Source: Polyodon spathula
Taxonomy: Eukaryota > Chordata > Actinopteri > Acipenseriformes > Polyodontidae
Reading direction: 5' to 3'
Length of the DNA stretch: 64,000 nucleotides
Assembly (NCBI RefSeq): GCF_017654505.1
Contig: NC_054540.1
Coordinates: 44,583,054 to 44,647,053, forward strand
Numbering within the stretch: position 1 is the first letter of the stretch; each line of letters begins with the position of its first letter. Of the stretch, positions 33,598 through 64,000 are shown one piece after another. Under the pieces are notes generated by a model, which did not search any database, had not been told where the DNA came from, and worked only from the letters and a program-made list of their open reading frames with translations. The position numbers were made by a program, and so were the translations under genes.

Positions 33598-35530
33598 TAT
33601 GGTGTGGTGTGCTGATGTGCTAAACTTACTTTCTAATCACCCTTTATATATAAAGTTATATTTTGTAATAATGTGTTTCTGCTCACCCAGAGGAAACAGG
33701 ATTATATTAACACAGATATGACCACACATCAGTTTCTGCAGTATGCATTGGCTATTGTATTCCAGCTTAGGGATATTCTTTGTTTTATTTTTCCACAGGT
33801 AAATCTCTCATTACCTTAGTATATAATAAAAATTACATTGAACTATATTGTGAATGCACTCCATACCACACTGTACAGTATGGATTTCAATGTTTGGCAC
33901 ATTCTGTCTGCATTTATAATTGTAAATGCATTGTAAATGTTAAGTTTCTTATCAGTGCTATACTTTAGAAATCCCTTGGCAAGGCAGCTTCTCGTACCCC
34001 ATAGAATTCACATACATTTAAAAAAATATATAAATTGGGCTGAAGGGGTTATAAGATTCTGTTTTTCATTAGTAATGTCTGCCTATATTTAATGACACGT
34101 GGGTGCCTTTTGATCCCCAAGAAAAGTCAAACCCAAATAATGTCTGGGATTTGGAATCTATTAGCTCTCGTAAAACTGTAATGTGACGAGAGAAATGTAA
34201 CTTAATACTGCATTCCAAACGGAACCCCCTTTCACAATACCAGCTCATGGAGCAGACCACCAGGTGAGAGGACGCAATGGAAAACTTGAATGATGGCTTG
34301 ATAAAGATTGGTCAGTATGTTGCTCAATCACAGAGCAGGACTGTGAATCAAAGAAAGGGCCTATACAATAGGCCTTGTATAGTAATGAAAAGATGAGATG
34401 ACCTTGCTCTGAAACTCTATGGTCTTTAGCACAAAACATCACTACCTGGGCGTACATGGAGAAACCCTGTCCATCTGTCTGTCACACTTGCATTTACACG
34501 TGTGCATGCAGTGGATGTAGGTCATGGTGATGTTCTTTTTGGCAAGGCTCTAAATTTGTGTTTATAGTCATGCACTGTATAAAATGAAAGCAGTCGCCCA
34601 GACTGAGTGTCTTGTTCAGAACAGTCTCACTGTCCACCGCTCAGACAGATGATATCCTGGGTGAGTCAAGCAAACTCAGGTGATCCAAAACCCCACCTGA
34701 GTTATTTCTAGTTCAGTCCCCTAATAAAGCTGAGGCTCGTTTACAGCTCTGACACATCCTGTGAACTCCACCTGCAGGATTTCTGTGGACAGGACAAAAG
34801 TTAAAGAGCGTTTCAAAATGAGCAGTGCCTTCTTTGTTTGGCCTCACTAGGGCCTGGAGATAAAACTGCTTGAGCTGCTCTGACAGGCAGCTGTTGTTCT
34901 GTGGAGAATGAACGCTACGCTAAGGGTTTGAAATAGCTGTCACAAGCCCAAAATCTTTAATGACTGGATCTTTCCTCAGCCCTGGAACATCGCAGTAAAA
35001 CCAGCCAGCCCAAAACTCTGCTGATTACAGAAACAGAGCTGCTTTGTTCAAGTCCAGGTCCAGAATAATGAATCTGCAGTGTAAGTCATCCATCACAATG
35101 CTAGCCCACTACCATTGCACATCCAGAATTAAAGTGGATTAAACAGACAGCACAGGGATCAGTCCAGGTAAAGATGTGCCATCCCTTTAGTTTAACCCCT
35201 ATCTCAGACAAATCTCGAATTCAATGTCTGGCCAAGGATGCTGTAGGAAATGTTAATATTTGTTGGTTTTTGTGGCCATATTGAGAACCATAATTCTTGG
35301 AGTTTGGTATTTATTGATATAAATGTCAACAGCCCCAAGGCAGGTATCTAAAGTAGATTTAATGTTCACAGGAGACTTTCAAGTATTTTCGATGTACTTC
35401 CTTGGTAGTTTCACATCAGCAGTGTCTGTCATTAGGTGTAGTTACTTTCAATTCCATCTTATAAAGTAGAGATTGAGAACAGGCCCTTACAGTACCATGT
35501 GGAGGAACCATGCTGAGATGCTTTCATAAC
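33597..35530. other. non-coding, no gene seen
   Basis: Apparently unique sequence. No frame with family features or splice context. Confidence 0.5.
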
Positions 35531-35765
35531 CCTGAACACAGGGGTTGCACACTCCTCAAGAGTGCCAGGGAGATATGAGATGCAATCACAGCCCTCAACA
35601 CAGGGGATTGCACACTCCTCAAGAGTGCCAGGGAGATATGAGATGCAATCACAGCCCTCAACACAGGGGATTGCACACTCCTCAAGAGTGCCAGGGAGAT
35701 ATGAGATGCAATCACAGCCCTCAACACAGGGGATTGCACACTCCTCAAGAGTGCCAGGGAGATAC
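35531..35765. repeat. 63-bp minisatellite, about 3.7 copies
   Basis: Unit core GGATTGCACACTCCTCAAGA followed by GTGCCAGGGAGATATGAGAT. Copies are almost identical and open in several frames because the unit is 21 codons long. Confidence 0.95.
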
Positions 35766-37129
35766 TAATCGAGCCAGGCGTTTCTGAACATTACAATCCC
35801 AAACAAACGCGTACCTTAATAAATAATTCCATCAAAGGCTAACAGTAAATCCCTTTGATCTTTCATACTGGCAGTGACAGAGGCTGATTTGAGTTAAAGG
35901 AGTTGGCATTAAGCATTAGGCTAGATTGGTCTGAACTAAACTGAGCGTTCAGTATTTTACTACATTAGCTAGCCAACAGGTGAATTCAGATGAAAGCACC
36001 TTAACTGAGATGTATAACAAATAAAGTATTTTAATAATTGCAATAAGACTCAGAATAATTGCAAACATCACAAAAAGGTATTTAAATCTTTAACTATTTA
36101 ACTGTTTTTCATTATTATTTTATGTAGGACCTCTTCAAACCTTTATCAACATGATGAAATATAAAGCTTGTTTCCTGTTGTCATTTTAATATTCCAGCTT
36201 GAGGGTTTGTGACGTGGTCCTGTGTTCTATGTGCTTCAGACTGCTTGCTATCACAGCCTCCCAGCAACCATAGTAACGCGAGACCCGTGGAAGATGTCTT
36301 ATTATTCTCTCAGAGTCCTCCAGCAATGACTTCCAGGGGTTGCACAGTACAGCGATTGTTGGAAGCAGCTTTTGAAATGTGGACTTTGCCAAAACCGGTA
36401 ATCCCCTTGTAAATGTGTCCTTTTACAAACGTTAATCCGTGGTAAAAGAAAAGAATGTGTTTGAGGGCGAAGCTGCGTGAGATAGTGGTCTCGTGTGGAA
36501 TAGGATAGAATTTGTTTCAGAAAACACTTGCCACATTTAACGAAGACAGGCAGGTTTTTGTTCAGTGCTTTCAGATACCTGCTTATTCTTGCTGCACTTG
36601 GCTCCTTTTATATTAGTTTTTAATAATTAAAGATCAATTGTGTTCTCACAAACAAGATATTTTCAATATTTTGAAACAAATCTGTCATCACTATTCATCT
36701 ACTTTCAGCAGTACATTACAACCCCCCTTGGGTTTCCATCTTATTTTCAGATGGATACCAGCGTAACTAATATTACTTAGTTCAGCTTACATCTGGCAGC
36801 AAAACACATTTACTCATTGCAAATAAATGCCCTCTATTGCCTGAGCTTGGCTGGATGGAATTCCTAGAAGACATAAATAACTCAGCAACATAGTTTGTAT
36901 AAAATTACAATTTCGCTGGCTCAAACTTGGTAGTTGAGTGAGTATCAGAAGCATTCAATATTTGTTCCAAATTCATTTTGAAGTTGCCATTGCTGGTAAT
37001 GCTTTGGGTATTTAGGGTTTATTTAGTTATATAGGACTTTGTTGAGTTCTATAGGCAGTATACAATAACAACTCCCACTTAATCAGCAGCAAACTGAAGA
37101 AATAATTTGTCTAATAGTCAATAAATGAT
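35766..37129. other. non-coding, no gene seen
   Basis: AT-rich, with no recognisable exon or element. Confidence 0.5.
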
Positions 37130-38800
37130 TTGACAAGACTTTGAAGAAGTCTCTTTTTGGAAAGATATATTAAACTAAGTCTGTTGCAGTCCATATCTCA
37201 AACTGTAGGAAATAGGTTCACTCTTTGTTTTCACCTTTCTCAAAGCCAGGACATCTGGTCGTACCAGTGCATTGTATAATTTAATATAACTTCTCTAGAT
37301 TTGAATTCAGCTGTCTTTGCTATATAACCTAACACTCTATTTGCCTTTTTTATAGCTTCTCCGTCTCATTGGCTTAAGAAATTCATCCACTACTACCACC
37401 AAGTCCTCTTCATATGTAGCCTCCTCTATTTCGTTACTATTCAAGCTGTACTTGCCTTTTTGTTCCCTGCGTGCAAGACTTTGCATTTATTCACATTAAA
37501 TTTAATCTGCCATGTGTCAGCCCAAACTTGAATCTTGTCAAAATCTCTTTGTATTATTAAAGTGCTGATTTTTGTGTCATCTGTTAATTTGCATAATGTA
37601 CTGATTATGTCTTGGTCCAGGTCATTTATATAGATTAGGAATAACAATGGTCCCAATAGTGATCCCTGTGGTACCCCACTTGTTGCGTTACTCCAGTTTG
37701 ATGCCTGGCCTCTAATTATAACTCTTTGCTTTTTTTCTTGTAACCAGTTATGAACCCATAGTGCTACTTTACCATTTATTCCTACTGATTTAATTTTTAG
37801 GTATAGCCTTTCATACAATACTTTGTCAAGTGCTGTTAGCTCCTTTAGTGCTTCATCCTCTTCTATAACAAACTCTGGTAATGATGTTTGTGTACATTCT
37901 GTTAACTTTGATATAGTGTATAAATCTTCCTTTGTAAATACTTGTACAAAGTATTGATTAAGTACATCCGCGAGTTGGCTGTCTTTAGTCACTATATTAC
38001 CACTGCTGTCATGTAGACTACTGACTTCCTCTTTTACTTTCCTTTTAGCATTAACATATTGAAAAAACCCTTTTGGATTAAGTCTACTGTCTACCTCTAA
38101 TTCCCTTTTCGCTCTCCTTGTCTTTTTTTTTTAGGTCTTTACAGGCCTCTGTACTGTATTTGTGAGGTTACTCCCTTTGTTTTAATACAGCTTAATAGAT
38201 CGATTTACTCATTGTGGTTTCTTTTACTTAAGTTATCATTTTTGGCATACATGTACCCTGTATTTCTAACATTATATCCCTAAATTTAATCCAGTTCATT
38301 TCAGCTTGTGTATCCTTGTTTCATTGTTTGTTAATACCAAATCTAGACATGAATTGTATCTAGTCTGGACATTCACCAGTTGTGATAATCTTGCACTAAC
38401 TCTATCATTCCCATGTCTGAACTGTTGTCTAAGGTCATGTGATCCCACTTAATGTTTGAGAAGTTGAAGTCTCCATAATTAAGGTGTTTCCGTCCTTATT
38501 TTTTTTGATGCTTGCATGTAAGGCTATAACAGAGTCCCACTATTAAACCTTTAGATTTGTTTTCATTTAATTTAATCCACATTGACTTATTGTTGTTGCC
38601 ATTACTTTCCGGTATTTCCAGTTCAAAGTTATTTTATATGGTAACTCCTTCCCCTAACTAACGTATATCCTTCCATGGAGTTAACCAGTATTCTATTATT
38701 CATATAATATCACAGTTATCCACAATGACTATGGCTTATTATTCTAGAAATGTATTTCTAATGCTTCTTGCATTTAAATATAGGCATTTACTGTATGTTT
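37130..38800 (-). mobile_element. CR1-like LINE, degenerate
   Basis: Reading leftwards on the minus strand: endonuclease remnant HLNYGDFNFSNIKWDH (about 38480), LNPKGFFQYVNAKRKVKEEV (about 38080-38020), and an RT frame 37992-37441. The 3' part (37130-37440) is non-coding LINE-like sequence. Both ends are approximate. The layout EN-RT and the GVPQGSLLGPLLFLIYINDL motif place it in the CR1/Jockey group. Confidence 0.75.
37441..37992 (-). pseudogene. CR1-like reverse transcriptase fragment
   Basis: 183 codons with DVLNQYFVQVFTKEDL, GKVALWVHNWLQEKKQRVII, SGVPQGSLLGPLLFLIYIND and KCKVLHAGNKK. The catalytic FADDTK motif reads LTDDTK, so the box keeps both aspartates but loses its aromatic residue. 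The segment before LDKVLYERLYLK is shortened: RT motifs 1-2 are deleted, joining IEEDEALKELTA directly to it. Confidence 0.8.
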
Positions 38801-39744
38801 ATGAACAATTTAGTTGCATTGTTCGTTTTATTCTTGTTCCCCTCTACATTGTTACCAGTTCTGTTTTTGCATATTTTATTTGTTGTTTGTTGTTTGCTGT
38901 GTAGTTTGTAGTGTAATTTGTAGCGTAACTGCCCTTGACTCAAGTCTGCCGGATTACTCTGTTAACTGTCTCCCCAGTGCACTGTATCCCATCCTGCAGG
39001 GCTGGCATCGGGGGTGGAAGGGTCACAACTACACCCAGGCCAGCATTTGAGTAATTTTTAGCAAATCAGAGCTAAATGATTGTCTATCTGAAGGCAGGAC
39101 ACAGAGCAAGCGCTCTGGAAATAGATTGTTGTTAAGGTCATGTGGATGGTAAAATTCAGTATTTAAAAAAAATAAATAAATAACATGCTTTTGGGATATT
39201 AATTTGTTAAGAATATTTTTTTGGCTTATGGATTGTATTGAAAGAATTTGTAAGTTTTGATACAGACGTGTTTTTTATAGAAACGTTGTCCTACTAACTT
39301 TTGTACTTGATAACATTAATTTAGAAATCAAATTGATGCCCGTGATTAATATGCATTCGTGACTAATTTGAAGCTATTAATATGTTTCAATATAAATGAA
39401 CTTGAGTTATTAATCATTGATTAATCTTGTACATAATTGATTTAATGTTTGGCTATACTGTCTTGTTCAGTCATCTTACAATATGTTTTGTTGGAAAATA
39501 ATAAAAAAAAACAGGTTTTTGACCATTTAAAATGTTGCTGCCGATGTATTTATTTTTAAAAACTTTTCTTTAGGCTGTGCTGGAGCTGGGCTGCATGTTT
39601 TTAACTTTTTGTTTGAGGGCGTGGGGGGTCTGCTTCACAATCTTGCATCAGGGCCCAGTGACTCCTAGGGTTGACAATGTCATCCTGTTCAAGTGCAGCC
39701 CTTCGAGAAGGTTCCTCAGTGTCCCATAAACCTGTGCCCCTCTT
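38801..39744. other. non-coding, no gene seen
   Basis: AT-rich, no supported feature. Confidence 0.5.
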
Positions 39745-39860
39745 GCCTACACCGAAAGGGGCAGCGTTGTGTGGTGCACTGCCGTTATGGATTCTGACCT
39801 CTGTTCGTGAGATAAGAAGAGGTTAAAATCTCTGCAACCATGAATGCAGATGCACAGAGA
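39745..39860 (+). repeat. dispersed repeat carrying a single 30-bp minisatellite unit
   Basis: One diverged unit (GGCAGCGTTGTGTGGTGCAC then TGCCGTTATG) is followed by GGATTCTGACC and AGAGGTTAAAATCTCTGCAA. The same unit-plus-flank order occurs at 47757-47850 and, inverted, at about 45600-45735 and 7000-7140. Confidence 0.65.
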
Positions 39861-40009
39861 AGATCCACAATCAATGTGTTACCAATGAAGGACAAGGTGT
39901 TTTCTATTACTCCCATGTAATTACCCATTTACTTATGATGATAGATTTAATCTTGTTTACAGATTAAACATTGCCGTTGCTGGAGGTTAGGGTTAGGCTC
40001 CGTCCCCCT

Positions 40010-40012
<3 letters not shown>

Positions 40013-40070
<58 letters not shown>
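40013..40070. repeat. (CA)n microsatellite
   Basis: About 29 uninterrupted CA units. Confidence 0.97.
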
Positions 40071-40072
<2 letters not shown>

Positions 40073-41529
40073 CACTCACAAGATGGATCATTTTTATTGT
40101 GTTTCTTAAAATTAAATTTATAAGTGATGTGCTTTGGCTGATAGCTCCTTTTAATTGTATTACTGTCAAAGTCACTAATGTAGGCTTAGTTTACTCATCC
40201 GACATATGTTATGGGCAAGGTGGCCACAGTCCATGCTAACCCTGCAGCACGATCCAACCTTTCAATGTGATCTAGCCCTTTAATGTGCTTGATCTTTCAG
40301 AGCTTGGTTACAGGCTAATTCATTATAACAGCTGATGTAATGTAACATCAGCAAAAAGCAAAGTGAGGGAAAACTTCATGATTGGATTTAACGCCAGGAC
40401 TTGGGTTTGCGTGCTACAAGCTGCTCGGCAGAATCTTAAAATCTTTAAACTGAAGTTCAATTGAGAAGAGATAAGCTCATTTATATTTATGTATAACGTT
40501 ACAAGCTAATTGAGATTGTATAATAATGCACACATTTGTGGTACAATGTGTTTACTGACAATCCATTGACACACAAACGGAAGTATACAAAGTGCTTTGA
40601 AAAAAACCACGTTTCCTGAAATGTTCCTAATATAAACCATGTATTAAATCGAGTGGCTAATTTTGAGACGCACCTGCTCCCAGTTGAGTTGTGTTGCTGT
40701 GGGTATGGTGGCAAGTGTTCACATGGTAGTTCTCTTTGCCCTTGTGTAAATCTGTGTTAAAATGATTTTTACTTGATTGACATTTTAAATAAACATTTCA
40801 ATATGTTGTTTTTTTTTTTTTTTTTTCCAGAAACAAAAAAAGTGCATCTGTATGTTTAAATACATTTTCTGTGAATTATTAAAATATCATGGGACACCAA
40901 CAGGGTTCAGCTTTTTGATTGGTTCATGTGTGCTGGCTATGATGTCACTGCTTCCCAGTAGATACATGGGTGCAGTAAATATGACTTGTACACAAGAGGC
41001 ACAGCTATGAACAAGAGCGGTGCAAAGAACAATTGTTCACCCTTACCTGCTAATCGGGCAAAACAGCTAAAATGCTACTTCCGGAAAACTGAAGAAAGAA
41101 TTTTTAAACTTACATAAAAACTCATTGGCAAGAAAATGTTTCCACGTTTTAGAGGGGATTGTGCTGCAGTGCAATGAAGAAGACTTTTTTTTTTTTTTTA
41201 CAATCCACACTCTTTAACCCGTTTTTTTTTTTTTTTTTTTTTGCTTTGTTTTGTTTAAAATGTTTAAATGTTGTGCTTCCTAAAGGGCAAAACTGCAATG
41301 TTATAGTTTAAAAAAAAAACACTTTTGCTTGAGGTTCATGATCACAATAGAGTTTCCTAGTCTGTAAAGGACTGTTTCAATGCAATTTTGCTGCAGCATC
41401 CCTCTGCTTATTAAATTTATGTAACGTTAATATTTTAAGTAACAAATTGCAGTATCACAGTAGTTTTTTGAAAACATGGCAATATAACCAATCCACTGTC
41501 GCAAAGCGTGTGTAACGAGTAACAGAATT
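40071..41529. other. non-coding with poly-T runs
   Basis: T-runs near 40807-40826 and 41220-41242 and an A-run near 41309. No gene seen. Confidence 0.5.
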
Positions 41530-41845
41530 CACCTTTCACACCGGCATGCTCTACCAGGGTCTGGCTCATGCTATGTCTCAATCAACAAAAATATGGCTAA
41601 ACAGAATAAACAGAAGCGTTCCTTGCGGAAGTGAACCCTTCACGCAGGCGGGGCTGTTTGTTATTCAGCAGTTTAGGATCTGCCACCATGCGTTTTGTCT
41701 CGCTCGACCCGGTTCAAAGCACGTCGGCCCACATCCTAAAGTGGGTCAACCCGGGTACGACCCAGGTATCTGGTTTCACACTATGTGGGATTGTGACATG
41801 GGTAGCCAGAACCTAGGTCAGAGTGCCAGTGTGAAAGGGACTTAA
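41530..41845. mobile_element. candidate MITE with CCTTTCACAC ends
   Basis: Ends form an imperfect inverted repeat: CCTTTCACACCGGCATGCTC on the left, with the right end reading CCTTTCACACTGGCACTCTG on the minus strand. About 310 bp, non-coding, CpG-rich inside. Superfamily not determined. Confidence 0.6.
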
Positions 41846-42224
41846 GGATTTTGTTTACAAGTGTTACTGTTTCAAACACATGTTAATGCAAGGAAGGTGA
41901 AAGTGGCCATTAGCTTCTTCATATCTATCTGATTATTAGAAATTCAGTGCCCATTAGCATCTTCATATCTAGAGATTCAATGCCCATTAGCCTCTTCGTA
42001 TCTCCCTGATTATCAGATTCAGGTTTGCCCTTGTATTTCCCTTTAAGCATTCATTTTTTCACTTCATCTGAAAATAGTCAAACATGCAGTTTTACCCTAT
42101 TGGCAGGGAAGGGACGACATGAGGAATGGGGAGTTGTCTAACACCGTGTCATGGGATGGAAGCTGTCAGTCTGATCTATGAGAATATATATTACTGTTGC
42201 ATCTTATGTAGAGCTCTTGCAATG

Positions 42225-42228
<4 letters not shown>
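41846..42228. other. non-coding, no gene seen
   Basis: Three short imperfect repeats of TGCCCATTAGC and CTTCATATCT lie at 41908-42005. Nothing else. Confidence 0.5.

Positions 42229-42297
<69 letters not shown>
42229..42297. repeat. (TA)n microsatellite
   Basis: About 34 TA units. Confidence 0.97.
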
Positions 42298-42302
<5 letters not shown>

Positions 42303-45248
42303 AATCATGCAAAGGAAACCAATGCATAAATGATACTTGAAATATTAGCATTAAGTAAATAGCAGTCACACTCATGTAATGAAAACCATTAGAAGTTAGA
42401 TAAATGCATACTGTACATTGAAGATCAGTATACAAATACAATGTGAAGTTGTATACTAATTCTTTAAGTATTTTAGTGGTGTTCAGGAGCATTCAGATTT
42501 AGGACTGCACCACAGTATGAACTCAGTGGTGTAGTCAGTGGTGTGGATACTGCAGGTCATTATTAAGTCTGATAGTGACCAATACACTTGTTTACTCCTC
42601 CAATAGACAGCCATATGCTATGTTTTCTGCATGGTTAAACCACACAGTAATAACATGGTTCTCCTTGATTTCCCATGGCTAAGCACTGAGAGACCATGTT
42701 TCATGCTGTATATGCAACACACCCAGTCCATGTTAAACACATTGTCAGACCATGGAGTTTCGAACATCGCACATCACAACCAGTCATTGCTGTACCATAC
42801 CATCACAGCCAGCAATGGTTTATCCAATCTGAGTTATAGTTGCTAAGGAAGATTTGAAAACATGAGTAATACTTTCTTTTTTTTTCTTCCTGTTGATATA
42901 CACACACAAGGCTGGTACTCTGATTAGCACTAGTATTAGACTTACATACCTAAAGCAAATTTATAGTGAATTAGGAAGCCAGTCCATACAGTTGGAGTTG
43001 TTTTGTCTTCTTTTTAAATGTACCCCAAATTATCCCATATTCTCGAAATGATTTATGATAACACAGCAGAAAAAAGTGATATCTATTGTAGTTTATTAGT
43101 TTAAAAAGCACAATATACGCATCAATACTGGTACATTACTATGAACAAGAATCCTTGAAAGCATAGTACAGTATATTGATTCAGTAAGAAACAAAGTAAA
43201 AAAAAAACCTTTACATACATCCACTTACACATATCCTTATATTTCTGTGATTACAAATGCATACAACGCAAAACTATAACCATTGTATGCTGCCAAAGTT
43301 ATCTATAATACAAATAAATACATAGCCAAAATGCCTTCAGTTCCTTTCTAAAGACCTAAATGCGTCTGTCTGACCCAAGAGAATACTGGATACCATGCTG
43401 GTTAGATTCCAGCAACTGCTCTTAGCTTTCAAAAGGCACTTGATTGCAATCATAATTATCTTTCATCTGATTCGACTGAGGGGGACCCCATAGAGCACAT
43501 GTGAAAATAAAAGACTTGATTCCAACACAAAGCAGGGCTGCTATTGAATTCCTTTGGACATTGCCTTCTCAATACTGTTGCCTTTTCAGTCCTTTTGATG
43601 CAGAAACATGTTAAGGTTTTCTGTGGCCTCTATTGCTCTCTCTGCTTGCAGTACATCTTTCTAAGAGTACAGACCTACAGCGAATTGAGACGGATGTGTA
43701 GGTAAGGGTTTATCGTGTTGTTTTCAAAAACCACAGGGCCCTTTCATACATAAGAGGATTATATTCCTGTTTACAAGTACTTTGTTACGGAACAGTGCCA
43801 AATCACACAGCACCAAAACAGCATCAACATAACTAAAAAAGGGAGACACCTGCACAGATTTGAAATGGATTACTTGTTCTATAATGAACAGATAACCCAT
43901 CTGCATAACATGGAGAAACCGTCTGCTCATTAAAATCATTTGTATGTATTGGAAGAGGGGGTGGATATCTTTTCAAGATACATGAGGAAGCAAGGGTTAC
44001 ATGGGCAATACCATACCTGCCCCATCCTGTACCAGTTTGGGCAACCACACGGCAGGACATGCATGTCTTGATTAGACTTCCCACAGGTACTCTGCTGAAG
44101 CTCTCCTTAGCTCCATACAGAATGCTGCCAGGTTTATCAGTGTTTCACAAGGAGACCTTGGACGAGAGTGTTGATAATGTCACACTCATGTATTGCTTTT
44201 TGATGCTCCGTGTGTGAGGTTGTAAGGAGTTTCATAGAAGTTCAGAAGATGTTCTAATCACAACTTACTTACAGAGGTTGGAGAGAAAATTGGAAACACC
44301 TATAAAATATATCATTCCGCTAAGTCATAGTCTAAGCGACACCACTGATAAAAACCTGCACTCAACGGTATAGTGAGATATTCTTTATAATATGCAGGTT
44401 TTTTTTGTTTTCTGTGTTTTTTTTTTTTTTTTTGAGGAGCACATTGTGATACCTGTTAACTGTCTAGTTTCACCACCTAACATGAGAACAGGCAGATAAG
44501 CCAGGTAAACAATAGAAAAGCACATGATGGATTGAAAATATTCCTACAATTTAAAAATGTAACCTTTAAAATGTTTGTAAGTTCAGTATTACAAATCCAA
44601 TACTGTTTTCATTTCCCTACAATTCTTATTTTCCAATAAGGACACATATATGACCTTGATATTATCAAATGAGGCAGCAATACTACCTTTACTGCAAATC
44701 TCTTGCACAACGAATAGGTCTCAATGATGTTTCAATGGGGAAAGAGAGTCGACTCAGATTAGGCATGGTACTGTAAAAGGTTTGTGCTGCATTATAGTAT
44801 TTTGTGCTCCCCTGAAAAAAATAAAAAGAAGCGCACTACTTATATGTCAATGGTCTGTTAAAACCAATCCTTATCATAATAGCCAGTCTGTGATTAAGAA
44901 TCATAAAACCAAAATAACAAAAGTGAAATATTACAAAATAAAACAGAAGAAAAACAAAACTTTGTTCTCATATTTTACTTATAAAAGCCACCACTGAACT
45001 AGAAGTCCATAGCAAGTGATAACTCCCTGCTGGGTATTACTAACACCTTGCCATGCTTAGCTCAATTCTGTTATCCAATACATTCTTATACATTCTCTTT
45101 ATTAATAACGAGACTCCTAAGAAAGGGGTTCTGAAGGACAGTTTGGTTTCTGGCCATTTAAAATACAGAACTCGCTGCGCTGCAGTCCCAGAGTTGGAGA
45201 GTGCAGTGGAACGAGTCCTCTTCCCTCTGGCTCGGGCAGCGCCCCTCC
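42298..45248. other. non-coding; includes 3' UTR of CHRDL1 at its right end
   Basis: No further exon was recognised. The part next to 45248 must be 3' UTR of CHRDL1, but its length is unknown. A T-run lies near 44418-44433. Confidence 0.6.
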
Positions 45249-62644
<17,396 letters not shown>

Positions 62645-62869
62645 CTGAAGAAAAGGAACAGAGTTTTAAACAAGGACACATCTCGACTGCTGTGACTTTT
62701 AGGAAGGGTGTTACTGTTTCACTTCCAAGGTAATTTCACCTTAGTACTGTCTTCCTTTGAAGTCATGTTACTGGTGGTAAATCATGTCAGTCAATAGGGA
62801 AAGCAGCTGATTGGTTAATGACACAAAAAAGGAGGCATTGAAGGGGTGGGAACAACTTAATCTGGTGAA

Positions 62870-64000
62870 ATGACTGGTGAAAGTGCAGAACTAGCTGAAA
62901 TTTATCAGCTCAATTAAAGGATAATTAGAATCAGGTGTTTAAATAATTAGGTAGATCTTCAGGGGTGAGTTTGGGAGGCCCCACCATACATAAACTTTGT
63001 GAGTTTGGTCTTCACCATACAGGTGTGTGGAAACACGTCATGCCACAATCTCTCTGAGGACCTCAGAAAAACAGTTATTGATGCTCATCAGTCTAGAAAA
63101 GGTTACAAAACCATTTCTAAGGATTTGGGGCTCCACCAATCCACTTTCAGACAGAAGTCAGTCTACAAATGGAGAAAGTTCAAGACACAAGTCACTCTAC
63201 CCAGGAGTAGTCATCCTACCAAAATCTCTCCAAGAACAAACGGAAAATCATCAAGGAAGAACCCCAGAGTAACATCCAAGGATCTGCAGGCCACCCTCGC
63301 CTTGGCTAATGTAAGTGTTCATGACTCAACTATCAGAAAAAGATAAGAATGGTGTTCATGGAAGGATAGCCAGGAGGAAACCACCGCTCTCTAAAAAGAA
63401 CATTGCTGCCCATCTGAAGTTCGCCAAGGAGCACATAGACGATCCACAAGACTTCTGGAACAATGTTCTCTGGACAGATGAGTCAAAGGACAAACTTTTT
63501 GGCTTCAATGAAAAACATTATGTTTGGCAAAAACCAAACACTGCGCAGAAGAACCTCATCCCAACCGTCAAGCATGGTGGTGGGTGTGTGCTGGTTTGGG
63601 GCTGTTTTGCTACCTCAAGACCTGGATGGCTTGCCATCATTGACACAACCATGAATTCTGCATTGTATCAGAAGATTTTAGAGGAGAATGTCAGGCCATC
63701 TGTTCATGAGCTGAAGCGGTACCAAAAGTGGGTCATGCAGCAAGATAATGATCCTGAACATACAAGCAGATCTACAAAACAATGGCTGCAGAAGAAGAAA
63801 TTACACGTTTTAGAATGGCCTAGTCAAAGTCTGGACCTAAACCCTATCAAAATGTTGTGACAGGACCTGAAGCGAGCTGTCCATGCAAGGAAGCCCTCAA
63901 ATGTCACCGAATTGAAGCAGTTCTGTAAGGAGGAATGGGCCAAAATTCCTCAAAACTGATGTGAGAGACTGAACAACAGTTACAGGAAACGCTTAGTTGA
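62870..64000 (+). mobile_element. Tc1-like element 4, cut by window edge
   Basis: Transposase pseudogene with non-coding leader. The left end is not firmly placed and the right end is outside the window. Lies in the CHRDL1 intron upstream of the 62577-62644 exon, opposite in orientation to the gene. Confidence 0.7.
62999..64000 (+). pseudogene. Tc1-like transposase, element 4, partial
   Basis: Blocks: LSEDLRKTVIDAHQSRKGYK (first HTH), VTSKDLQATLALANVSVHDS (second HTH), a frameshift near 63345, GRIARRKPPLSKKNIAAHLK, NVLWTDESKDKLFGFNEKHY (first D), VKHGGGCVLVWGCFATSRPG and MQQDNDPEHTSRSTKQWLQK (second D). The glutamate position reads LNPIKML-stop instead of NPIEMLW, through GAA to AAA and TGG to TGA. 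The sequence continues in frame (QDLKRAVHARKPSNVTELKQ) to the window end. Long intact stretches suggest moderate age. Confidence 0.88.

Noticed and set aside
35531..35787. Repeated peptide HTPQECQGDMRCNHSPQHRG as a gene.
   Set aside because: It is the 63-bp minisatellite in one frame; other frames are equally open.

Overview
This is a 64 kb stretch of vertebrate, almost certainly ray-finned fish, nuclear DNA. The evidence is intron-split coding exons with GT/AG borders and a dense fish-type mix of transposons: Tc1-like, CR1 and L2-like LINEs, DIRS-type tyrosine-recombinase retrotransposons and many solo LTRs. A non-teleost such as sturgeon or paddlefish is plausible, but the sequence alone does not settle it. 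No prokaryotic gene, CRISPR array or viral genome was seen.

The only host gene I can support is chordin-like 1 (CHRDL1), on the minus strand. Six consecutive 3' exons are visible: 62577-62644, 61919-62093, 59652-59846, 50544-50714, 48316-48405 and 45249-45379. They join in frame with compatible phases and end at a stop at 45249-45251. They encode the acidic linker, the conserved linker before the third von Willebrand C domain, that domain itself, and the C-terminal region. The 5' exons (signal peptide, first two VWC domains) lie beyond the right edge. Its introns hold a two-dozen-copy 30-bp minisatellite, three or more LTRs, four Tc1-like pseudogenes and two MITE-like foldbacks.

Layout. 1-1105: L2-type LINE remnant. 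1106-9800: mostly unique AT-rich DNA with microsatellites and one copy of a 535-bp segment repeated at 9269-9803. 9905-15170: solo LTRs (families A, B, E), one nested in an L2/Rex-type LINE. 15179-18400: composite LTR element with a primer-binding site, a CCHC-knuckle plus proline-rich reading frame, a polypurine tract and non-matching LTRs. 19094-20453: a hairpin and LTR B. 21742-23328: Tc1-like element with one nonsense codon, next to a long palindrome. 24436-25013: LTR G. 25938-33540: two DIRS elements tail to tail, the plus copy broken by two LTRs and a 235-bp CpG-rich repeat. 33600-45248: largely non-coding, with a 63-bp minisatellite, a CR1 LINE, microsatellites and a MITE. 45249-62644: CHRDL1. 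62870-64000: Tc1-like pseudogene.

The most unusual observation is architectural. Ten LTR copies from eight sequence families carry an inverted repeat with an AT-rich spacer just upstream of the TATA-like box. Arm sequence differs between families while position is kept. Other points worth following are the mismatched-LTR element, the minisatellite that seems to have arisen from a dispersed repeat, and the perfect inverted duplication of a Tc1 terminal repeat.
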